Positions 13,201 through 25,200 of a stretch of 64,000 bases of DNA are shown here, in pieces (position 1 is the first letter of the stretch; each line of letters begins with the position of its first letter). A program made the position numbers and the translations under genes. The notes beneath the pieces are model-generated. The model made no database searches. It saw only the letters and a program-made list of their open reading frames with translations, and was not told the origin of the DNA. The stretch is taken from assembly GCA_032158295.1 (NCBI GenBank), contig CM063250.1, forward strand, positions 4,637,001 through 4,701,000, in the 5' to 3' direction. The DNA comes from Pycnopodia helianthoides (lineage: Eukaryota; Echinodermata; Asteroidea; Forcipulatida; Asteriidae).

Positions 13201-16200
13201 TATACCAGATAGGAATCAAGAGAAATAACAGTCAACACTTGTAGATGTAAGGGCATCATGTTGGCTCAGTGGTTTTCTTTCCCTGCCTTTCACCTCTATG
13301 GACCCCAGTTCGAATCCCACCTCTACCCCCGGAGCCTTGCGTGTGGATTGGGTTTTTCAGTCCCTACCTGATTGCGTGGGTGTTTCCCCATGTGGGGTTT
13401 TCCTCCCACATCTAAAAAAGAATGAACATTTCCTCTTGAGATGTAGTGTACAACAAGATTGGGGTTGCGGACTAGCTGGAGGGAACCTGACGATGACTAG
13501 AGCAAGCTAGTCGAAACGTTGAGACCAAAAAGAACTCACTCCGCAGCAGTGCAGTTAATTACAAGAAGTTCCCCCGATCCACAAAGCTAAAGTAGTCCAG
13601 GTCGATTTCCTACCTCCCGCCCAGGTAGTAGTTAACAAGCAGGACAGTTCTTTTCAGAACTGAGAAGTCTCCCGAATTCTGAAAATCTCAGAACTGAGAA
13701 GTCTCCCGAATTCTGAAAATCTACTCTGCGGTAGTAGAACAAATAGCAAGACAAGTTCTCTAAAGAACAAAAATCTACACAGCAAAGTAGATAATTATAC
13801 ACATGGTGCTACCGCAAACCGAATATAAAACTTACGACATTCCCGGTGGGGCTCGTCACTGTTATCACCGCAGTCATCATCCAGATCACACTTCCATTCC
13901 TGAGGAATGCAAAACCCACTGGCACACTGAAAGTACCCCTCAGCACATACGTGAGAATCTGCATACAAAAGACCAACAAAAAAAACACCGTCCATTTTCA
14001 AATATTTTTCAGTTTGAGTTGTTTGCAGTACCCATACCACGTATTATAGAATTCAAAGTGGCCTCTCTTGTCACCGGGCAAGCTCGGTGATCCTAGTGGT
14101 TAAAATATCTGCTCTAGAATGAGGAAGGTTACGGGTTCGAATCTAACCCGAGGTATCCGTGGCTATGTAAAGCTGATCACAACTCCATGAAGGTTAAAGG
14201 CCCTGTACACTATTGGTAAGATCGAAAAATACAATGTTACATGATTTAAAGTAAGTACTGGTAGAAAGGGTTCCTTAAATTATTTCTGCCTAAAATGCTA
14301 TCGTTTCTGAGAAACGAGTAAAACAATAGTAATTATCGCGCACGATAATTTGAAAAAACAGAAAACACATAAGATCTCTTTTCACTATTTTCTCGTGACC
14401 TCGATGACCAATTGAGCTCAAACTTTCACAGGTTTGTTTGTTCATGCATACGTTGAATCACACAAAATGTGGACACTGATTTTGAGCTGTTACCAAAAGT
14501 GTACAATACCTTTAAACAAAATAAAACCAAAAATGCAACGAACTTGTTTTATTCTTTGTCAAGGTTTCCACTCATAAAGCTTTTTAGCTCTCCGTATCAT
14601 ATCGATAGAAAAACATCAACTGTTTGAAGTAAACTCACCACAAGATAACTCATCAAAAACTAAAAATGCAAGGAACTTGTTTTATTCTTTGTCAAGATTT
14701 ACACTCAAGCTTTTTTCTCTCCATATGTTATCAATATAAAAACTCATTTGTTTGAAGTTTAAACTCACCGCAAGATAACTCATCCGATCTATCATCGCAG
14801 TCATCTATTTGATTGCAGACGCTGCGTAGGCTGATACATTTAGACCGATCTTGACAGCTAAACTGCCAGGCTTCACACTGGTCTAAGGCTACAAAATAAG
14901 AAACAAAAAGAAGGAGAAGTTGTTATACAGAGGGCCTTTACACAAGACGACATCGGGTTCAGCCATGATATTTGGTCCTTGGGAAAAAAAAGTAGGAACA
15001 TTTTATCAAGTACAAGGGCCTACATGTATGTAGGCTTTAAAGGCAAAGTATACCTTTGGTTTTTGGAACCGTTCGATTGTTTTAATCCTATATAATAAAC
15101 TAACCTGTGAAAATTGGTGGTAGCGTTTTTGAAATATCGCCGAAAATCTGGAGCGGTTATGTCCAGGCATGAAGAATAATCCCTAATGGGAATACCCAAT
15201 CTGAGAAACATTTCTGACAGAAACGTTTCTCAGATTCAAATTTTGGGGGATAAAAACTAACATCTTTTTTCATATCCATATTATTTTGAATTGAAATATT
15301 TCTCAAAATGCTTTGTACTATCGAAAAATGCTGTCCTTCTAACCAAGAATGTTTTTATTGCCATAAATTTTTAGAGTATACCTTCCCTTTAATAGACATT
15401 TCAGGCTATTGAATCACAATTTTTCAGATTTTTCCACGGGCAAAAAAAAAAATCGGAAATCAGACTAAAGTAGGAAGAATATCATGTCTGCGTGTTGAAT
15501 AAAACAAAGAGGAAAGATTTTAGACTTATCTCACGATTAATTCTTGGCCAAGGTGTGTTTCTTTAAAGGTAGGATATACTCCTGGGGCTGAAACGGGGTT
15601 ACCTACCCACTTCACAGTCCATAAGGATGTAGGCATGGGTATCATCCACTAGGAGCCTGGCTGGTAGATCGAAATGTACTACCTTCCCAACTTTTTACGA
15701 AGCAATTATGGTTAATTGCCTTGCTTAATGGCACAAGTGTCATGACCGGGATATGCATAAAGTAACAAACCAATAAACGACAAATCAATCGGACACAACC
15801 GAGACTCGAACCCACACTCTGCTGTTCAGAAGCACCACAGCTTGAGTCCGGTGCTCTGAACCGCTCGGCCACGACACATCAGTGCATGGGTAAAACACAA
15901 ATAATATAGATAGTTCCCAGTAGACGCCATCTTTACGGGCAAAGTGCATTTTGGCTTGCAGATGCGTCAACCGCTCAACTTATTAACGCAGCCGCGTTGT
16001 TCACTAACCAATCGTGCAGTGAGTTTTGTAAAATGTGTGCGTGCTGCACGCCGTTCTCACACGAAACGCATGACTGTTTGTTCCAAACTGCCCGTAAAGA
16101 TGGCCGATTTACGTCATACTGCAACCTATCTATTAAGTGTGTGTTTGTCTAAACTTACAGCATTTAGCTGCGTTTCCTTCATCACTACCATCGGCGCAGT

Positions 16201-19200
16201 CTCTGTCACCATCACACAGCCACAATATCGATAGCAAACAGCTCCCATCGTTACATTGATACTGTTCAGGCTGGCAGTTCCTCTCCGCTGTAAGTCAAAC
16301 CCATTGTTATGAAAGTAATCCATTTTAATATTTCCGCTCAAAAGATTATCACAACTAGTTACATCAACTTCAAAAAAGTACGATACAATTTAAAGCGTCA
16401 TTGTACACAAAATTAACAAAACTTTTATAAAAACTTTTGTTTTGCAAAGAGTTCAAACCTTTTGGTGGAGAGGAAAACATTATCAATGACTACAAATTCA
16501 AAAATAGAACATTTCCAAGAGGGTATAAACTTAATTGTAAAAAAAATAATAATAATAAAATGATGTTAAGGTTTAATTGTCTGATGAGTTTCAATGTTTT
16601 ATCCAGTTTCAAACATGCAGTAGATAAGCCCGGAAAATGTTTTTTGAAGAAGAAAAAAAACGAAAAGCAAACTTTGACCTTCCGGTACGACCAGAAGTAA
16701 AGGTCGTACGATTTTAGCAATTTTACGATTACCAACTGAGCTATCTAGCCCTATGTTGGCGGTCTCCCTATTTTTAAAATATCTTTGTTCGGGGGGTGCC
16801 AGTCAGAAGCCATTCAACCCGTAATTTTGTAACCTTTTTGCTGATTACTTGAACTTAATCTTTAATCAGGATGAAAGGACAATGAGTAATCACATCAGGA
16901 ATAATAACATGACTCACGGCAACTCTGCTCATCCGAGTTATCTGAACAGTCATTGACGCCGTTACATTGACGATACCAAGGAATGCACTGTTGACAAAAC
17001 AAAACTTTTTAAGTTACAAATGTGGAAAAAAAAAAACTTTCTGTACATCGTGTCGAAATTGCTTAGTGAATTTTTGCAAAGAACAAACCCAGAACCAGTC
17101 GCTTACAGAGCACATAACATGGTATTACCATATTATTTGGTTTTACCCTTTCACCGATGTGTGTAAAGCACTGTATACTCAGTACTTCCCCCGAGTTCTG
17201 TGAAAAAAATCCACAGGGCATATTACTCGGGTGGGATTCGAATCCACGTCCTTTGCCATTCTAGAGCAGATGTCTTACCAACTAGACCACCGAGATTGCC
17301 TGGTAGCTAGAGGCAGTTTGAATCCTTTATTTTAGCAGCGGGTACCGCAACAATTTAAAAGCTGTTAAATTTGCACTGGGGATAAAGAATATTATTTGCT
17401 TTTACCTGTATGGTATTATCAGTCTCTTACAGTGCACATAACATGGCATTACCAGTCACTGATACAGCAAAGTTATAAACTAAATATAAAATTGAGGTCC
17501 AAGTCTACAGTATTCCTTACGGACTGTGAAGGGGGGTAACCCTGTTTCAGCCCCAGGAGTAGGTGGCACGTTCCACCGGGGTCAGTTATTTTGGGTCAAA
17601 AGCCCAAATCAGTTAAAGTGTAGCCCTCACCTTGAAGTGGCCGTTCGGCCTTGTGAGTTAGGCGATGTCTCATAAAATAAAATAAATAAATAGCATTCAC
17701 CTTTTGTTCAGCAACGCATGCAAACTGAGCAGCCGTGCATGCTGCAATGCACCTGTACCCATTCAACACGTAATTCTCAGGGCAGGCACATGTGTAACTT
17801 CTCCCTCCTGGTGCTATGAGACAGAGTCCTTCACATGGAGCATTACTGCATATGTTACTCAAAACTGTTGGAGAAAATTAAACTATTAATACTAAACAGC
17901 AAGGGAAACTGACTGGGTAAAATTGAAAAATCAATTTTAGGGTGAACAAAGAGTGAGAATTGACTCAAATGGGATTTGAACCTGGGACCTCCGGATTAAC
18001 GTGCCAGCACTCTATCAACTGGGCTATCTAGCCCAAATGTTGACATTCTCCCTATTTTGTCAATATCTTTGCTCGGGGGTGCCAGATTGGCTTATGACTG
18101 GCAGCCCCGTACAAAAGGTATTGATACTATAGGGAGACTGTCAAAATTAGGGCTAGATAGCTCAACTGGTGAAGAGCAGGCACATTAATCCGGAGTTAGC
18201 TGGTTCAAATCCCGTTCTAGTCAATTTTTTCTTTGTTCACCTCAAAAAAAGAGGGGGAAAAAAAACAATTAATCACAAGAATTCAAATGAAGTGCCTCAA
18301 TCCCCGCAAATTTTTCTTAATAGACCCTTGATATGCACTCACACAAATTTGCTTGTAAAGGAACATCTGCAGGGCCCAATTTCATAGAGCTGCTTAAGCA
18401 CAAAAAGTAGCTAAGCACAACAAAATTATGCTTACCAGAATAAGTTACCAGCCAAACTACCATAACACATGTACAATTTGTGACTGGTATCCTGCTCATT
18501 TCTGCTTAGCAGGCAATTGTTAAGCAATGTTTTCTGCTTTAGCAGCTCTATGAAATTGGGCCCTGGTTTATGTGACACTAAAGCAGACTCTGCCATCTGT
18601 CAGCATTTTTTTGCTATCTCATTCCAACAATGGCACTTGATCATGATGATAATTTACTTCTACGATGGTGCTCAGCAAAGTCCTTTCGTCAGGATATCAC
18701 GCAAAGGTGCATGTGACTGATGAACATCTAAACTTAACAGCATCTCATTAAGAAGAAAGAAACCTGCGTGGTTTGAAAGGTTGCACAAACGGGCTTAAAA
18801 ACGAGCCGACTTACTTGGAAGTTGTCGAAGTGGATGTACAATCTGGATATCGTATGGTCGATGAATCGTCGAGCGTATCTTGACTTCTTGGCCGGTGTAC
18901 TTGTGAGCCTTGAAGACTCCTTTCAAGTTCCAATCGGTGAAGTAGATGTAGTCTCCAAAGACCGTGATGGCAAATGGGTGAGCGATAGTGTGCTGTTCAT
19001 CGTCATGGAGGAGACGGTGAATATGCTTAAAGTCCATATCGGAGTAGCTAAGGAGACAAGTGAAAAGTCAAGTAAAAAACTGTCACCAGCCGATATAATG
19101 GCTCATCAGGCAGGTTTTTATTTTCATTGGCATTAACCCTTTCAGCCCCAAGGGCGACTATAGTCGACTGTGCACTATACCCTGCTTGAGCCCCAAGGGC

Positions 19201-22200
19201 AACTATAGTCGCACAAGATAACACAAAACAAAGCACTCAAGCCTGGGAACAAAGGCCATTTGTTAAAAAGCTGTAGTTTTGTCCATGTTCACCCTCCATA
19301 CCCAAGCTTACCATCATTGGAAAGAGAGAGATCGGATCTTTCCAGTGACGGTAAAATAAAATAGGGTTATTATTTTGCAATTGCTTCAAATTAGAGTAGA
19401 AAGATCCGAAATGCAAAACACCTACGGAGCGCCATAAGGTTGTGTGCAAAAAAGTGTTTGGGTTTTCAGAACACACTGAGGAAACAAAGACCAAGAACTT
19501 AGACATTGTTTGGCTGATTTCAATGATTTTTGAATTATATGAAAGGAAATTCAATAAGTAAGACAATTTTTATTACTAATTATGCTCTAAAATAAAATCT
19601 TCAAGGTAATAATAGAGTTTGTAAAATCAAACTTTGAACACCAGCTTCATGTTGTGTGAGGAAGTGTGCTTCACGCTTGAGTGGTCAAAGAACGTGGGCT
19701 CCAGCGGTTGTTTATGTCAAAAGAACTTGGGGCTGAAAGGGTTAAACGACTCAGAATATCTCTATTCCCCCTGTACAGGAGGCCAGTCCATCGCAGGTTA
19801 ATACTCCTCAGCCCTCAAACTTTATCAGCCCTGTTTACTGGGCCATTATTTTATACCTTAAACCAACTCAGCTCCCTGGGGAGTATACAGCCTGTGCTGC
19901 CAAGTATGTAGCACACTGAGCTAAATCAATCACAAGAACCACCTCTGCCCTCACAGGTACCCATTAACCCCTGGGTGATGAGAAGCAATTACAGTTGAGT
20001 GTCTTGCTCAAGGACACAAGCGTCACACCGGGATTCGAACCCACGACCTGATGAATCAGCCACCAGGGCTCGAGTCCGATACACTAAACCGCTCGGCGAC
20101 GACGCGCCAGAATAAAGACAAATCCGTGAGCTATTGATCAATCAGATGAGAGGTTTGTTCCCGCTGTGATAACAGCTTCCGGATTCACAATTGTGACATA
20201 TACTTACGAGATGTAATCCAAGTGTGCGTCAACCCAGTACACATGCTGTGCAGCGTAATCAATGGCCAACCCGTTGGGCCAGCCCACGGCATCGTCATGT
20301 ACCTCCATCTTGTTAGTTCCGTCCATTCCAATGCGACCGATGTATGGTCTCAGTCCCCAGTCAGTCCAGTACACATACCTGTGAAGATAAATTAGTCAGG
20401 TTAATCCGACATTCCTGTCTCCACTCAATGACGTCATTTGAGTAGGGCGCCCTCGGCTAGAGGTCAAAAGAAGATTGCTCATTGGCTCATCCTCTGCGCA
20501 GCGCATACGAGATGTACGTTTTCCATGTTTCATCATCGTTTTACCTCCTAAGATGGCGGCATGGTGACGTCAATGCATGCATAAGGTCTAATGTATAACT
20601 TTTGGGGGGGGGGGCCTCACCAAGCCCTCTAATCCACCCATCTCTTGGTTGAGCCTCATTTGATATTGGTTAGGGTTGGCCCAGTGGTATCTTTCCTCGC
20701 CTTTTACCTCTAGGTCCTCGGTTTGAATCCTGCATGCCGGGGGCACCACGTGGATTGGGTTTTCAGTACCTACCCGATTGCGAGGGTTTTCCCTGGAATA
20801 ATTCTCTGGGGTTTTCCTACCATATCTAAAAACTGAAACTTCCTTCCTTGTCTTCTCTCCATGGGGTTCTTGGCTCGTATAGTCATTAAGTTTGCTTTTC
20901 TGAGAACCCTTGGCTTCACAGCCACAATGAATAAATGATTTTGTAGTTTCAAAAAAAGGAAATTAAACTGCCTCAAACCGCCCCTTAAAACTGTGCAAGG
21001 TTCTTGGGTAGGGTTAAAAAGTATTATATAAGACCCAAGCAGATCCTTGCCATTTGATTGGAGGATTGTCCGTCACGTGATAGCAAATAAACGTACTATC
21101 GCACACTACGTCATTCACCGTGCATTTTTCGTTACATTCACCGTGCATTATTTGTTCCATCCGATTTGTTCTATTGCACGGTGCGTACCACATCATTACG
21201 TGCGCGTGTCTGCACTTGGTCACTGTTGAATCCAGACAAGCCGAACCAAAAGAAATGGGTGCAAATGTCACAATTAAATGTTGTACGCTTAGTTGTTTTG
21301 AAAGTTGTATCCTCCAATCAAAATGACAAAGATCTACTTGGATGTTATATAAAACAGATAATGAATGTTTTTCATTCGTGCAATAGTGAGAATATTTTCA
21401 TTCGTTGAAAGATGGAATGTTCCATTCAACTCGGCTCCGCCTCGTTGAAAAGAACATTCCATCTTTCAACTCATGAAAATATTCGCACCAATGCACTCGT
21501 AAACATTCATTATTTATATATTGTTTGGTTTAAAGGTATTGTACACTTTTGGTAACAGCTCAAAATCAGTGTCCACATTTTGTGTGATTAAACATATGCA
21601 TGACCAAACAAACCTGTGAAAGTTTGAGCTCAATTGGTCATTGAGGTCACGAGAAAATAGTGAAAAGAGATCTTATGTGTTTTCTGTTTTTTCAAATTAT
21701 CGTGCGCGATAATTACTATTGTTTTACTCGTTTCTCAGAAACGATAGCATTTTAGGCAGAAATATTTTAAGGAACCCTTTCTACCATTACTTACTTTAAA
21801 TCATGTAAGTTATGTGTGAATCTGTGAACATTGTGTTTTTCGATCTTACCAATAGTGTACAGGGCCTTTAATGGTTGATTCCTCTTACCCATGCTCAGGA
21901 TCTACAGCTATTGCTCGAGGTTCAAAGAGACCTGCACTAATCAATACAAGACGATTCCTTCCATCAAGATCAGAAACTTCCATGACATCACGGCTACGGT
22001 CAATCCAATACAACTTCCTAAAGAGAGAGAGAAGTGACCAAAAAAAAACCTCTCAGTATAGATAGTTCCCAGTAGACGCCATCTTTACGGGCAAATTGCA
22101 TTGCAGGTGCGTCAAACGCTCAACTTATTAACGCAGCCGCGTTGTTCACTGACCAATCCTGCAATGAGTTTCGTGAAATGCGCGCGTGTTGCACGCCGTT

Positions 22201-25200
22201 CTCACACGAAACGCACGACTGTTTGTTCTAAACTGTCCGTAAAGATGGCCGATTTACGTCATACTGCAACCTATCTATTAACAATTACTGTTTGGTTTTG
22301 CCCTTTTCACCAAAAATAAAACCAAATAGTATTCTTTACCCCCGGTGCAAATTTAACATCTATTAAATTGTTGCGGTACCCGCTGCTAAAACAAAGGATT
22401 TGAACTGCCTCTCGGTGGTCTAGTTGGTAAGACGTCTGCTCTAGAATGGCAAAGGTCGTGGGTTCGAATCCCACCCGAGTAATATGCATGTGGATTGTTT
22501 TCACAGAACTTGGGGAAGTACCGAGTATACAGTGCTTTACACACACCGGTGAAAGGTAAGATCTGTAGTTATTTTCTAAAAATCTCAGAAATTATGAAGC
22601 TGGGGGGGGGGTCTCACTGATTATTTAGAAAGTTCAACATTTGAAATAGTGGTCAAACTTCTACAACACTGAACTTGTGACATATGTTTGGAATCCTAAC
22701 TGCTACTGCAATTTTACAACAAAGAAATGTACAATTTGTAACAAATCGTGAACGAAAAAATAATTTCTCACGTACTTTGTAACCCAGTCCACTGCTAAGC
22801 CCTCAGTGTCTGGGACACCGCTTGTGTGAACCTGCTCTAGGTTGGTTCCGTCCATATTGATGCGGTTAATAGTATTATTCCCGATGTCCGAGAAGTAGAT
22901 CTTCTGAGCCAAATAATCAAAATCCATGGCAACGACGAGCTCAAAGTTCTCCGCGATGCGCAAATAATCAGTAGAGTTTACCTCGATGCCAAGACGACGT
23001 ATGTAGTAGCCGTTTCCAAACACTAGAAACGGGTTACCACCTGGAGTTTAAAAAATAAATAAACTATTTAATTTGTATTTATTTCTTTTTTATGAGATAT
23101 CGCCCTACTCACAAGGCGAGACGGCCCCTTCAAGATGAAGGGACCACACTTAACTGATTTGGGCCGTCGACCCTAATCAACTGTTGCCAGGGGCACGTTG
23201 CCACCTACTCCTGAGGCTGAAACAGGGTCATACCCCCTTCACAGTCCACACGTAAGAATGTAGGCATGGGTACCATCCACTAAGAACCAGGCTGGTAGAG
23301 CAGAATGCACTACCTTCCCAACTAGAATGATACAGTCAAGAACTATCCCAAGAAATCGTTTTATTTTGACTTTGAGGATATGATTAAAAGAGGAGCTCCA
23401 AAGTCACACTGAGCTTTCTGATCCACGGGTAGAGTCCTTATGAAAATGGAGGGAAATTAAGACGTCTCTAACGGTGTAAAATGCCACTGTGTTCGATACC
23501 CTTCAAGCGCATTTTTTTTTCCAAAAAACAAAAAAACAGTCAATTTTGTCACATTTCAAATAATTGAGGTCTGAACAATTTCGTACAGAAAATGTTTAGT
23601 TCGTTCCTGATTTTTGATGAAATTCAATCAAAACACCATTGAATTTGACCTTTCGACTGTGAAAAAAAAAACTTCTTTGGATTGTACAGATTTGTTTTTG
23701 CTGTTCAATGACGACACTTTTCAAATTTTACTCTGAAAGAGTTTCACATAAAATGACATTTTACACCGTTTTAACGTGAGGTTAGAGAGTTGTCATTTTT
23801 TTCCGACTCTCATGAAGAAATCTATCCATTGAAAAATAAGTGCATCACAAAACTCAAGAGTGAGCGCCTCTTTTGACCAATTTTCACGGGAGGGTTCCTG
23901 ATCGTAATTTCTGAAAAAGACAGACCTCCAAGACGAAACCTTTCCACCGTCACACTTCCCTAAACTGCATGACTGAAACAATGTATGTGGCGAGTATACA
24001 TAATGAGCACCAGACAAACAGCTTCTCTTACACTGGACTTTTTCTTTTTTGGAATTCGTTGTAAGGTAACACAGAATAATTGGTTTTTATATAGCGCATA
24101 TCCTAGTGGCTAGATCAAGGCGCTTTACAACATTATTATCCCTGTTCATCGGGCATACTTTTAGACCATTCCTCTAACTTTCTCAACTCCCTGGGAGCAT
24201 ACAACCCCAAGCTGCTTAAGGGATTAATCCAACACAATACCGTCTCAGCCCTCTCAGGTTCCCATTTATACACCTGGGTTAAGAGAAGCAATTATGGCTA
24301 AGTGCCTTGCTCAAGGACACACGAGTGTCACGACTGGGACTCCGACCCACACTTCAATGATTCAACCCTCAGAGCTTGAGTCCGATGCAGTAGACCGCTC
24401 AGCCATTTTCAGACGTTCCGTTTTTAAGGGGTCGAACCCGTGGAGTTAGACTTACCGTAGTTAACTCGACAGTCAGAGTCACCAACGCTCGTATAACCCC
24501 AGGCACAAGAGCAACTGTAGCTCCCTTCTGTGTTAGTGCAAATCTGCGAACAGACAGTAGGTGTCTCAGCACACTCATCAAAATCTGCAGAAGGCAAAAA
24601 AAAACACTTTCTGGAAAAAACAGCACCGGATACCACTCGTAAATATAAATCCCTGCAGAATCAAATCGAATCTTACTCCGAAAGATACTCCTCCTTTAAA
24701 AAACTTGTATCATCTCTAGTCACAAAGGCAAAAAACAACTGTGAGGCATAAGGAGTGCAATGATCCTATTCCTCAAAAAGATAAGGACCGCCATCTTGGT
24801 CAGTTCCCTGTGTCGTCAGTGTGAAATATAAGGACGTATTTCAATTCATGTACAAGGTACAAGGTTCTCTCTCTCTCTCCTTCTGCTTCAATTTCAATTC
24901 ATACAATTCACCTGAGTGCGTACACGTTAAGCCGGAGGTTGCAGGTTCATATCCCATTCTAGTAAAATATTCTTTGTTCACCCCAAAAATTTAGTTACAA
25001 TTTACAGGCATGCAACTATAACTTCACCAAAAAAGAGGAAATTACAAAATGTCATTGAAATTTGTACAGTATTTTTCAATTTTGAAGGGTAAAACTGAGA
25101 ATAAAAAAGAGGAAATCAGCTGATCTGAGGAAAAGTTGCATGCCTGAATTTATCCGGTCAGTTTCCCTTATGGTTTATGACTCGACATGTGAGATCAAAA

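Noticed and set aside
22412..22482. tRNA gene
   Set aside because: The head has A and B boxes and a good T-stem, but the acceptor stem is imperfect, and the same head plus body recurs at 17.2 and 36.4 kb, so it is a SINE-like repeat.
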